DNA from: Nitrospirillum viridazoti
GTDB taxonomy: Bacteria > Pseudomonadota > Alphaproteobacteria > Azospirillales > Azospirillaceae
Length of the DNA: 64,000 nucleotides
Strand: one strand, 5' to 3'
Assembly (NCBI RefSeq): GCF_007827975.1
Contig: NZ_VITT01000003.1
Positions 9,169 to 18,600 of the stretch are shown here, piece by piece. Under the pieces are notes generated by a model. The model was not told the origin of the DNA and did no database searches. It worked only from the letters and a program-made list of their open reading frames with translations. Within the stretch, counting starts at the first letter, position 1, and every line of letters begins with the position of its first letter. Made by a program: the position numbers and the translations under genes.

Positions 9169-9329
9169 ACAGCCTGCTTTTCCTCATCCCCGCCGCCCTG
9201 CTGCTGGGCGGACTGGGGCTCTGCGCCTTCCTCTGGGCGGTGCGCGACGGCCAGTTCGAAGACCTCGACGGCTCCGCCACCCGCATCCTGTACGAGGATG
9301 AAACGCCGCTGCCCAAGCGGCACACCTGA
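9165..9329 (+). CDS. ccoS: cbb3 oxidase maturation protein CcoS
   Basis: A 54-residue protein with one N-terminal transmembrane helix (about 4-24) and the FLWAVRDGQFEDLDGSATRIL signature region of the CcoS/FixS family, which is needed for heme and copper insertion into CcoN. GGAGG lies 7-11 nt before the ATG, and the start overlaps the ccoI stop, indicating translational coupling. Confidence 0.96.
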   Translation: MNSLLFLIPAALLLGGLGLCAFLWAVRDGQFEDLDGSATRILYEDETPLPKRHT

Positions 9330-9354
9330 TCCGTTTAGTCTGATGGAGTGAGTC

Positions 9355-9570
9355 ATGAAAGCGTCCAACACCCTGCCGGCGATCTTCGTTCATGGCATGG
9401 GCATCATCGTGGCCGTGCTGGGCCTGTTCTTCGCCGCCGGGTCCACCGACCTGGCAGGCTACATCGACGGCCTGCTGTTCGTCGCCTTCGGCGTGCTGGT
9501 CAATTTCTTCACCATCGCCCGCACCGTCGGCGGACATACGGACGAACTGGCGCAGCAGCCGGCGGAGTGA
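9355..9570 (+). CDS. Small two-helix membrane protein at the end of ccoGHIS
   Basis: I do not recognise the family. The 71-residue product has two hydrophobic segments (about 8-27 and 36-57), a short polar tip between them and a charged C-terminus (HTDELAQQPAE). It begins 25 bp after ccoS with GGAG about 8 nt before the ATG and is probably co-transcribed. Its position suggests a link to cbb3 biogenesis or stability, but nothing in the sequence proves that. Confidence 0.75.
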   Translation: MKASNTLPAIFVHGMGIIVAVLGLFFAAGSTDLAGYIDGLLFVAFGVLVNFFTIARTVGGHTDELAQQPAE

Positions 9571-9596
9571 GGCCAGCGGCGATCCACGACGCCATA

Positions 9597-9612
9597 GGCC
9601 CCGACCGGGGCC
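9597..9612. terminator. Short GC hairpin after the ccoGHIS unit
   Basis: GGCCCC pairs with GGGGCC across a GACC loop, 26 bp after the small membrane gene. No T-run follows, so terminator activity is uncertain. Confidence 0.3.
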
Positions 9613-9680
9613 GCCCGGCGTCTGAGGGAAAAAAGACATGATCACTGGCGCGGGGTGGGGGGCATCCCCATCTTTGCGCC

Positions 9681-10211
9681 ATGCTGATCCCCGACGTTCT
9701 TGTTCCCGGCCTTCACCTGGTGTTCTGCGGCACGGCGCCCAGCCGCGCCTCCATGGCGGCCAAGGCCTATTACGCCAAGCCCGGCAACGCCTTCTGGCCC
9801 AGCCTGCATGCCGCCGGGTTCACGCCCACGCGCCTGACGCCCCAGGAATATCCCAGTCTGCCGGGCCTGGGCCTGGGCCTGACCGACCTGAACAAGACCC
9901 AGTTCGGCAACGACGTGGACCTGGACCCCGCCGCCTATGACGTGGCGGCCTTCGTGGAGAAGATGCGGCGTCATCGCCCCGGCGCCGTGGCCTTCACCAG
10001 CAAGACGGCGGCGTCCGTCTTCCTGGCGGGGCACTTCGGCCTGGTCGGGAGCCCGGTGTATGGCCGCCAGGCCCAGGATTTCGAGGGCATCGCCCTGTTC
10101 GTCCTGCCGTCCCCCTCCGGCCAGGCGCGGCGCTTCTTCACGCTGGACCCCTGGCGGGAGGCGGCGGCCTTTGTGGCCGCCCGCCGCGCCGCTTCCGCCG
10201 GGCTCCCCTGA
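9681..10211 (+). CDS. G:T/U mismatch-specific DNA glycosylase (Mug/TDG-like)
   Basis: The 176-residue product belongs to the uracil-DNA glycosylase superfamily, Mug/TDG branch, which removes U or T from G mismatches. Visible hallmarks are FCGTAPS near the N-terminus (the position of the Mug GINPG motif), GNAFWPSLHAAGF, LGLTDLNKTQ and the C-terminal LPSPSG loop, equivalent to the DNA-intercalating LPNPSG of Mug. The GTAPS variant lacks the catalytic Asn of E. coli Mug, so substrate range may differ. The ribosome site is weak. Confidence 0.88.
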   Translation: MLIPDVLVPGLHLVFCGTAPSRASMAAKAYYAKPGNAFWPSLHAAGFTPTRLTPQEYPSLPGLGLGLTDLNKTQFGNDVDLDPAAYDVAAFVEKMRRHRPGAVAFTSKTAASVFLAGHFGLVGSPVYGRQAQDFEGIALFVLPSPSGQARRFFTLDPWREAAAFVAARRAASAGLP

Positions 10212-10400
10212 TTTTGCAGACCTGCATTTCCAGGTAGCGCGTGGGCATCATCCACTCCGGTAACAGTTGTGTGCTAGTATCATCGCTGGGTTCCGGTGTT
10301 CAGTTGACGGATTTATTCCTGCTGTCCTGTCGCGGGCGCCCCGGTCGATGCGATGGGGAATATCCGGCCGTTATCGGTATTGCGTGGCGGTGGAAGTGAA

Positions 10401-11624
10401 ATGCATGTCCTGACACTTCTCGACGTGAATATTCTGCTGCATGTCATCGCCGCCTTCTGTTTGTTCCCCGTCGGTCGGACCTTGAAGGCGGGCAGGGCGG
10501 TCTGGTTCTGGGTTTCCTCGAACCTGTTCAATGCCGCTGGTATGCTGATCGTCCTGACGCCCTACGCCAGCCGGCCCATGCCGGCGTTCAGCTTGATCGG
10601 TAACCTGCTGCTGGATTGGGGAACGATGGCGGCTTACGTCGGCATCCAGTCCTTCCTGAACCGGCCTCGGCGCACCCTCTGGCTATTGCTCCCCGCGGCG
10701 GCGCTGTCGTGCGCCAAGATCGGCCTTTTCCTGGGGGTGGGGCTGCACTTGCCCATCAACGTCATCCTGGGTTGCGGTTGCCGCTTCCTGCTGGCGATGG
10801 GTTGCGCCTGGCTGCTGCTCCGCCATGCGGAGCGCGACCTGAGGATCGCCGCCTGGACGATGGCGGGATTCAACCTGGCTTGGGCGGCGGTTCTGCTGAC
10901 CCGCATGGGTTGGGAAGCGCTGATGGTGCTGCCGCACGACCATGTGGTGATTGGTGACCTGCGTGATTCCACCACCTTCATGGGGTTGATGCTGCGGGTC
11001 GGCGTCACCTTCACGCTGACTCTCGGCTATTTGTGGATGGTGGGACAGCGGCTGCAGGCGCGCCTGATCCGCCTGGCGGAGCAGGACCCCTTGACCGGCA
11101 TCGCCAACCGCCGCGTCCTCTGGGAAAAGGGGGAGCGCCTGGTGGCGCGGGCCCATCAGCGGGGCGGCATGCTGGCGGTGCTGATGGTCGACATCGACCA
11201 CTTCAAGGCCATCAACGACCGGTGGGGCCACGGCGTGGGTGATATGGTGATCACCCGTGTCGCGCAAACCATCGCCGGCGTCATCCGTGCGACGGACATC
11301 CTGGGTCGCGTCGGGGGCGAGGAATTCGCGGTTGCCCTCCCTGATGCCGACGCCGCCACGGTGGCCGCCGTGGCGGAGCGTGTCCGCCAGGCGGTGGCCG
11401 ACCTGGTCGTGGACCCGCAAACGCCGCTGCGATGCACGGTCAGCGTCGGTCGCGCCATTCTCGCGCCCGGCGTGGATTGGGCCGCCCTGGTCCATGCCGC
11501 CGACCAGGCGCTCTACCGCGCCAAGGCCGGCGGCCGCAACCGGGTGGAGGCGCACCTGTGGGATGAGGCGGGGCGGGACGCCGACGCGGAAACCCCCGGC
11601 CTGGCCGCGGCCTGCTGGATATAG
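10401..11624 (+). CDS. Membrane-bound diguanylate cyclase (GGDEF)
   Basis: Predicted to make cyclic di-GMP. From the ATG at 10401 (GGAAG 4-8 nt upstream; an in-frame ATG at 10353 is the alternative) the product has 407 residues. About six membrane helices fill residues 1-220 and a GGDEF domain follows. The active site is GGEEF at 305-309, and an intact RATD inhibitory site lies exactly five residues before it (296-299), so product feedback is expected. The N-terminal membrane part matches no sensor domain I can name. A perfect 17-bp hairpin follows the gene. Confidence 0.93.
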   Translation: MHVLTLLDVNILLHVIAAFCLFPVGRTLKAGRAVWFWVSSNLFNAAGMLIVLTPYASRPMPAFSLIGNLLLDWGTMAAYVGIQSFLNRPRRTLWLLLPAAALSCAKIGLFLGVGLHLPINVILGCGCRFLLAMGCAWLLLRHAERDLRIAAWTMAGFNLAWAAVLLTRMGWEALMVLPHDHVVIGDLRDSTTFMGLMLRVGVTFTLTLGYLWMVGQRLQARLIRLAEQDPLTGIANRRVLWEKGERLVARAHQRGGMLAVLMVDIDHFKAINDRWGHGVGDMVITRVAQTIAGVIRATDILGRVGGEEFAVALPDADAATVAAVAERVRQAVADLVVDPQTPLRCTVSVGRAILAPGVDWAALVHAADQALYRAKAGGRNRVEAHLWDEAGRDADAETPGLAAACWI

Positions 11625-11646
11625 GCGCTGCTCGCGGACAGACTCA

Positions 11647-11688
11647 GCAAGAGCCGGCTGCGTCTGGTTTTACGCAGCCGGCTCTTGC
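11647..11688. repeat. Perfect 17-bp inverted repeat (strong hairpin)
   Basis: GCAAGAGCCGGCTGCGT (11647-11663) is exactly complementary to 11672-11688 across an 8-nt loop CTGGTTTT. It lies 23 bp after the GGDEF stop and about 100 bp before fliN. There is no T-run after the stem on either strand, so it may be a factor-assisted terminator or an RNA 3'-end stabiliser. Confidence 0.75.
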
Positions 11689-11787
11689 CGGGGCATCCAT
11701 CCAAATCGCTGCTCCCTTGGCTGCCGGGTCATGGTAATGTCATCCGGTATCCCACGGGCGGGACTTGCGAATACGGGATCCGGCGAC

Positions 11788-12090
11788 ATGAGCAACCAGG
11801 ACGATATCGACGCCATGTTCGGCGGTGGCGGCCCCACCATGTCGTCGGCCCCCGAACTGTCGGCCATCTATGACACGGTGGTCGAGGTGTCGGTGGTGCT
11901 GGGCACCTCCACCATCCGCGTGCGCGACCTGTTGAAGCTGGGCCGCGGCGCCATCGTGGAGCTGGACCGCAAGATCGACGACCTGTCCGACATCATCGTT
12001 TCCGGCCGCACCGTCGGCCGGGGCGAGGTCACCATCGTCGAGGACAAGATCGCCGTGACCTTCCGCGAGTTCACGCGGGTGAACGGCTGA
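11788..12090 (+). CDS. fliN: Flagellar motor switch protein FliN-like (SpoA domain)
   Basis: The 100-residue product has a short N-terminus (SNQDDIDAMFGGGG) followed by a SpoA domain, about 27-98. Typical features are LGTSTIRVRDLLKLGRGAIVELDR and the GRGEVTIVEDKIAVTFREF tail. FliN forms the base of the flagellar C-ring with FliM, where CheY-P acts. No other flagellar genes are nearby, so this copy is an orphan. It could be a second FliN, or a SpoA protein of another system such as type III secretion. Confidence 0.85.
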   Translation: MSNQDDIDAMFGGGGPTMSSAPELSAIYDTVVEVSVVLGTSTIRVRDLLKLGRGAIVELDRKIDDLSDIIVSGRTVGRGEVTIVEDKIAVTFREFTRVNG

Positions 12091-12100
12091 TGTCGTTCAC

Positions 12101-12128
12101 CTGAGAACCAGGGCCTGAGAACCAGGGG
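12101..12128. repeat. Tandem 14-bp duplication
   Basis: CTGAGAACCAGGGC is followed at once by CTGAGAACCAGGGG, between the fliN stop and the next gene. It looks like a simple slippage duplication in the leader of the following ORF. Confidence 0.7.
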
Positions 12129-12141
12129 AGGGGCGGGGCAC

Positions 12142-12585
12142 ATGATGGCGGACGGCGGCGCGGTGGAGACAGGTACGGAGGGCTGGGCCCTGTGCCCCGT
12201 GACCCCCGGCTTCATCGCCCATATCGGCCCCTTCTGGGAGGGCCGGCCCGCCCGCGGCGGCGGGGATGGCGGCTGGGTCCGCGCCTTCGTGGCGGATGAA
12301 CGTCATTTGGCCGGCACGGGCCAGATCCACACCTCCGTCCTCTCATCCTTCGCCGAGCTGGTCTGTCTGCGCGCCATCAGCGACGAAGGCGTGCCGGAGG
12401 GGGAGGCGGTGCTGCTGAACCTGACCCTGAACCACCTGGGCAGCGGTCCGCGCGGCACCCTGGTGCAGGGGGAGGCGCGGCTGATCCGCCGCAACTGGTC
12501 ACAGCTGGTGACCGAGGTCCGCATCCATGACGGCGACCGCCCCCTGGTGGCCGGCACCGCCCTGTGGAGTCTGGCCGGCGCCTGA
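12142..12585 (+). CDS. Hotdog-fold thioesterase-like protein
   Basis: The 147-residue product resembles PaaI/4HBT hotdog proteins: a GFIAHIGPFWEG opening, a FVADERHLAGTGQIHTSVLSSFAELV helix region and an alternating beta C-terminus. The usual HGG motif is replaced by GQIHTS, so substrate and activity are uncertain. It starts 51 bp after fliN, and a second ATG at 12145 is possible. Its 3' end is 34 bp from the convergent repeat giant. Confidence 0.65.
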   Translation: MMADGGAVETGTEGWALCPVTPGFIAHIGPFWEGRPARGGGDGGWVRAFVADERHLAGTGQIHTSVLSSFAELVCLRAISDEGVPEGEAVLLNLTLNHLGSGPRGTLVQGEARLIRRNWSQLVTEVRIHDGDRPLVAGTALWSLAGA

Positions 12586-12619
12586 GAGCCGCCCTTCGTC
12601 CCCCTTTCGGTCCTCAGGC

Positions 12620-15600
12620 TCAGGACGTGCGGGCCGTCTGCCACGCGTTGGTCTGGTCCGAGGTGAACACGCCCAGCTGGTCGCCGCTGAAGGCGTTGGC
12701 CTGGTCCGACGACATCGCCACGATCTGATCGGTGCTGAAGCCCGGGATTTGGTCGGTGGTGAACATCGGCACCTGGCTGACCGTGAACTCCCGGATGTCG
12801 TCCGTGGTCAGGGCGCTGATCTGCGCCGTGCTCAGGGCGTCGATCTGGGTGCTGTTCAGCAGGGCGACCTGGGTGCCGGTCAGCGCCGACAGGTTGCCGG
12901 TGCTGAGGCCCGCCAACTGCGCCGTGGTCAAGGCCGTCACCTGCGCTGGCGTCAGGTTCACGATGCGGTCGGTGGCCAGGGCGTCCAGCTGCGCCGTGCC
13001 CAACGCCTTCACCTGGGCCAGCGACAGGCCGGAGACCTGGGTGGTGGTCAGCGCCGCCGCCTGGGCGGTGGTGAGGGCCCCGACCTGCGCCGTGCTCAAG
13101 CCCGCCACCTGCGTCGCCGTCAGGGTCGACACGTCGTCCGTGGTCAGGGCGGATATCTGGCTGGTGGTCAGCGCGCCTAGCTGGCTGGCGGACAATTCGC
13201 GGATATCGGCGGTGGACAGCGCGGTCAGCTGGCTGGTGGTCAGCGCCTGGATCTGCGCCGTGGTCAGCACGGTGGCCTGCGGGCCGCTCAACGCCGACAG
13301 GTTGTCGGTATCCAGCCCCGATATCTGCGCCGTGGTCAGCGCGGCGATGAGGGCGGGCGACAGGCCCCTGATCTGCGACGTGCTCAACGCGTTCAACTGG
13401 TCGGTGCTGAGCGTCTGGATCTGGGTGGCCGACAGGCTGCTCAGCTGCGTGTTGCTCAGCGCCGTCAGCACCGTGGTGCTGAGGCCGGAGAGCTGCGCCG
13501 TCGTCAGGGCGGCAAGCTGCGTGGCGGACAGCGCGCGGGCGTCGCCGGTCGACAGGGCGTTCAGCTGGTCGGTGTTGAGCGTCTTGACCTGGGTGGCCGA
13601 CAGGCCGGCCACCTGGGCCGTCGTCAGGCCGCCGATTTGGGTGGTGGTCAGGGCGCCGACCTGCGCCGTGGTCAGCGCCGCGGTCTGGGTGGTGGTCAGG
13701 GCCGCGACGTGCGCGGTGTCCAGGGCGGCCAGCTGGCTGGTGGTCAACAGGGCGACCTGGGCCGCCGTGAACTCGGTGACGTCCGATGTGGTCAGGGCGT
13801 TCAGCTGACCGGTGCCCAGCGACTGCAGCTGGGCGCTGGTCAGGCTGTTGACCTGCGTGGCGCTCAAGGCCGACAGGTTGTCGGTGCTGAAGCCGGCGAT
13901 CTGGTCTGTGGACAGGGCGGTCAGCTGGGTGGCGGTCAGGGCGCGGGCGTCGGCGGTGGACAGCGCGTCCAGCTGGTCGGTGGACAACACCTTGACCTGG
14001 GCGGCGGTCAGGTTGGACACCTGGGTGCTGCTCAGGGCCTGCAGGAAGTCGGTGCCCAGGCCGCTTACCTGATCGGTGCCCAGGCTGCTCAGTTGCGTCG
14101 CCGTCAGGGCCCGCGTGTCCGCCGTGGGCAGGGCGTTCAGCTGGTCGGTGCCCAGGGCGTGCAGCTGCAGGGTGGTCAGGCTGGCCACCTGGCTGGTGGT
14201 CAGGGTGGACAGGAAGGAGATGCCGAGGCCACTGATCTGGTCCGTGGTCAGGGCGGCGACCTGGGGGCCCGTCAGCGTCCGCACCGTGTCGGAGCTCAGC
14301 GCGTTGATCTGGTCGGTGGACAGCACCTTGACCTGGGCGGCCGACAGGCTGGTGACCTGCGCCGTCGTCAACACTCCCACCTGGCCGGTGGTCAGGGCGC
14401 TGACCTGGGCCGTGGTCAGGCTGGGCACTTGGCTGGTTGACAGGGCGGCCAACTGGTCGGTGCCCAGGACGGACAGCTGCGCCGTGGTGAGTTGGCCCAC
14501 CTGGGCCGCCGAGAACTCACGCACGTCGGCGGTGGTCAGGCTGTTCAGCTGGCCGGTGGTCAGGGCCTGCACCTGGGCGCTGTTCAGGGTGCCCACCTGT
14601 GTGGCGCTGAGCGCCGACAGGGCGTCGCTGCCCAGGCTGGCGACCTGGGCCGTGGTCAGGGCCTGGACCTGGGTGGCGGTCAGGGCGCGGGCGTCGGCGG
14701 TGGGCAGGGTGTTCAGCTGGTCGGACGTCAGCACCTTGATCTGCGCGGCCGACAGGTTGCTGATCTGCGTGGTGCTGAGTGTCGCCAGGAAGCTGGTGCT
14801 GAGCTGGGACACCTGGGCGGTGGTCAGGGCCTGGATCTGCGTGGCGGTCAGGGCGCGGGCGTCGGCCGAGGAGAGGGTGTTCAGCTGGTCCGTGGTCAGT
14901 GAGGCCACCTGCGTCGCCGTCAGGCTGCCCACCTGGGCGGTGGTCAGCGCCGACAGGTTGGTGGTGCTGAGGCCTGCCAGCTGGGCCGTGGACAGGGCGG
15001 CCACCTGCGTGCCCGTCAGCGTCCGCACCGTGTCGGTGCTGAGCGCGTCCAGCTGGTCGGTGGTCAGGGCCTTGACCTGGGTGGCGGTCAGGCTGGAGAC
15101 CTGGGCGGTCGTCAGGGTGGCCACTTGGTCGGTGGTCAGGGTGTTCAGCTGGGCGGTCGTCAGGCCGCCGATCTGCGTGGCCGACAGGGCGGTCAGCTGG
15201 GACGTGCCCAGGGCGGACAGCTGGGCCGTGGTCAGCTGCCCCACCTGGGTGGCGCTGAACTCACCGATGTCGGCGGTACCCAGGCTGTTCAGCTGGGTGC
15301 TGGTCAGGGCTTGGATCTGGGCGCTGCCCAGGCTGGGCACCTGGGCGCTGCTGAAGGCCGCCAGATTGGCGGTGCCCAGGGCGGCGATCTGCGCCGTCGA
15401 CAGGAAGCCGACCTGGGTCCCCGACAGCTCGCGGATATCCGCCGTGGACAGGCTGTTCAGCTGGTCGGTGGTCAGTGACCGGATCTGGGCGGAGGTCAGG
15501 CCGGCCACTTGGGTGGCGTTCAGCGCCGACAGGGCGTCGCTGCTGAGCGCCGCCACCTGGTTGGTGGTCAGGGCCGTCACCTGGGTGGCGGTCAGGGCCC

Positions 15601-18600
15601 GGGCGTCGGCCGTGGGCAGGGTGCTCAGCTGATCGGTGGTCAGGGCCTTGACCTGCGGGACCGACAGGCTGGCCACCTGGGTGCTGCTCAAGGCCGTCAG
15701 GAAGCTGGTGCCCAGCGCCGCGACCTGGGCGGTGCCGAGGCTGGTCAGTTGCAGGGATGTCAGGGCCCGCGCTTCCGCCGTCGACAGGGTGTTCAGCTGG
15801 TCGGTGGTCAGGGCGCCCACCTGGGCCGCCGTCAGGCTGACCACCTGGGCCGTGGTCAGGGCCGTCAGCGTGCCGGTGGCCAGGCCCGCCACCTGCGCGG
15901 TGGTCAGGGCCGCGATCTGGGGGCCCGTCAGCTTCTGCAGGTTGGCGGTGGGCAGGGCCGACAGCTGATCGGTCGTCAGCGCCTTGACCTGGGTGGCCGA
16001 TAGGGTCACCAACTGCGCCGTGGTCAGGGCCGTCACCTGGTCGGTGGTCAAGGCCCCCACCTGGGCGGTGGTGAGGCCGGCCAGCTGCAGGGAGGTCAGC
16101 GCCGTCAGCTGGCTGGTGCCCAGCGCGGACAGTTGCGCGGTGGTGAACGCCCCCACCTGGGTGGCGCTGAACTCCCGCACGTCGGCGGTGGTCAGCGCGT
16201 TCAGCTGGGTGGTGGTCAGCGCCTGGACCTGGGCGCTGGTCAAGCTGGGCACCTGGGTGCTGCTGAGCGCCGACAGGTTGGCGGTGCCCAGGCCGGACAC
16301 CTGGTCCGTCGTCAGGCTCGCCACCTGGGCGGCCGAGAATTCACGGATGTCGGCGGAGGTCAGGCTGTTGAGCTGATCGGTGGTCAGGGCCTTGACCTGG
16401 GCGCTGGTCAGGCCCGTCACCTGGGTGGCGCTGAGCGCCGACAGGGCGTCGCTGCCCAGGGCGGACACCTGCGCGGTGGACACGGCCGTCAGCTGGGTGG
16501 CGGTCAGGGCGCGGGCGTCGGCGGTGGACAGCGTGCCCAGCTGGTCGGTGGTCAGCGCCCGCACCTGGGCGGTGGTGAGGGCCGCGACCTGGGCGGTGTT
16601 CAGCGCCGCCAGGGTATCGGTTCGCAGGCCGGCGACCTGGGCGGTGGTCAGGGCCGCGATCTGGCCCGGCGCGAATTCCTTGAGGTCGGCGGCCCCCAGC
16701 GCGTTCAGCTGGTCGGTCGTCAACGCCTGGACCTGCGCGTTGGTCAGCTTCTGCACCTGCGCGCTGTTGAGCGCGGACAGGGCGTCGGTGCCCAGCGTGG
16801 CGATCTGTCCCGTGGTCAGGCCGGGAATCTGCAGGGAGGTCAGGGCGCGCAAGTCCGCCGTGGACAGGGCTGACAGCTGGTCCGACGTAAGGGCGCGCAA
16901 CTGGGCCGTGGTCAGGTTGGCGACCTGGGCGGTGCTGAGCGCCGCCAACGCGTCGCTGCCCAGGCCCGCTACCTGATTGGTGGTCAGCTGGCCCACCTGC
17001 GTGGCGGTGAATTCGCGGATGTCCGCGGAATTCAGCGCGTTCAGCTGATCGGTGGTCAGGGCGCGGATTTGCAGGCTGCCCAGGACGGCCACCTGTGCGC
17101 TGTTCAGCGCCGACAGGTTGTCGGTGGACAAACCGGCGATCTGCGCCGTGGTCAGCGCCGCCACCTGGGCCGGCGTCAGCTTCTGCACCGACGCTGTGCC
17201 CAGGGCGCTGAACTGGTCCGAACCCAGGCCTTTCAGCTGCACGGCCGTCAGGCTGGCCAGCTGGGCGGTATTCAGGGCCGCGACCTGGTCGGTGGTCAGC
17301 GCCGACACCTGGGTCGAGGTCAGGCCCGTCAGCTGCGTCGTGGTCAGCGCCGCCACATTGTCGGTATCCAGCGTGGCGATCTGCGCCGTGCTGAGCGCCG
17401 TCACCTGGGTGGCGGCGAATTCCCGCACGTCGGCGGTGGTCAGGCCGTTCAACTGGTCCGTCGTCAGGGCGCGGACCTGGGCGGTCGACAGCTTCTGCAC
17501 CTGGGCGCTGGTCAGGGCCGACAGGTTGCCGGTGCTGATGCCGGCGATCTGCGCCGTGGTCAGGGCGGCCAGCTGGATGCTGGTCAGCGTCCGCACCGTG
17601 GCCGTGCCCAGCGCGTCCAGCTGATCGGTGGACAAGGCCTTGATCTGATTGGCCGACAGGTTCGCCACCTGCGCCGTCGTCAGCCCCGCGACCTGGTCGG
17701 TGCCCAGGGCAGCCACCTGGGCGGTGCTCAACGCCGCCGTCTGGATGGTGGTCAGGGCGGCCAGGTTGCCGGTGCTGAGGGCGGAGATTTGGGCGGTGGT
17801 GAGGGCCGCCACCTGCAGGCTGGTGAATTCACGGATATCGGCCGTGGTCAGGCTGTTCAGCTGATCGGTGGTCAACGCCTTGACCTGGGCGGTGGAGAAG
17901 GCCGCCACCTGGATGGAACTGAGCGTCGACAGCACGTTGCTGGTCAGGAAGGGGACCTGGCCGGTGCCCAGCGCCGACAGCTGCGTCACCGACAGGGCCT
18001 TGGCATCGGCCGTGGACAGGGCCGACAGCTGGTCCGAGGTGAGCGAGCGGATCTGCGCCGTGGTCAGGCCCGTCACCTGCGCGGTGGTCAGGGCGGCAAC
18101 GGCGTCGCTCGTCAGGCCGGAGGTCTGGCCGGTGCTCAGGGACGCGATCTGGGTGGCGGTGAATTCTCGGACGTCGGCGGTGGTCAGCGACGCCAGCTGG
18201 TCGGTTGTCAGCGCCTTGATCTGGGCGGCGGTCAGGCTGGCCGTCTGCGTGCTGTTCAGGGCTGACAGGTTGTCAGAGCCGAGGCCCGCCAGCTGGGCCG
18301 TTGTCAGACCGCTCAGCTGCGTGACGCTCAGGGCGCGGATGTCGGCGGTGGACAGGGCCGCCAACTGGTCGGTGGTCAGGGCGCCGATCTGCGCCTTGCT
18401 GAATTCCTGGATGTCGGCGGTGGTCAGGGCGGCCAGTTGGTCGGTGCTCAGCGCCTGTATCTGGTTGGAGGTCAGGCCGGCGACCTGGGTGGATTTCAGG
18501 GCCTTGAAATCGTCCGTCCCCAACGCCGTGATATCGGCTTCGCTGAACGCCTGCAGCTGAGTCGCGCTGAACACCATTTGGCTGACCTGGAAGGCCGCCG

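Noticed and set aside
12732..18560. Several long open frames on the plus strand inside the giant gene (up to about 500 codons)
   Set aside because: They are complementary shadows of the 24-bp repeats, have implausible composition (runs of Trp/Val/Ala/Ser or Gly/Gln/Arg) and lack ribosome sites.
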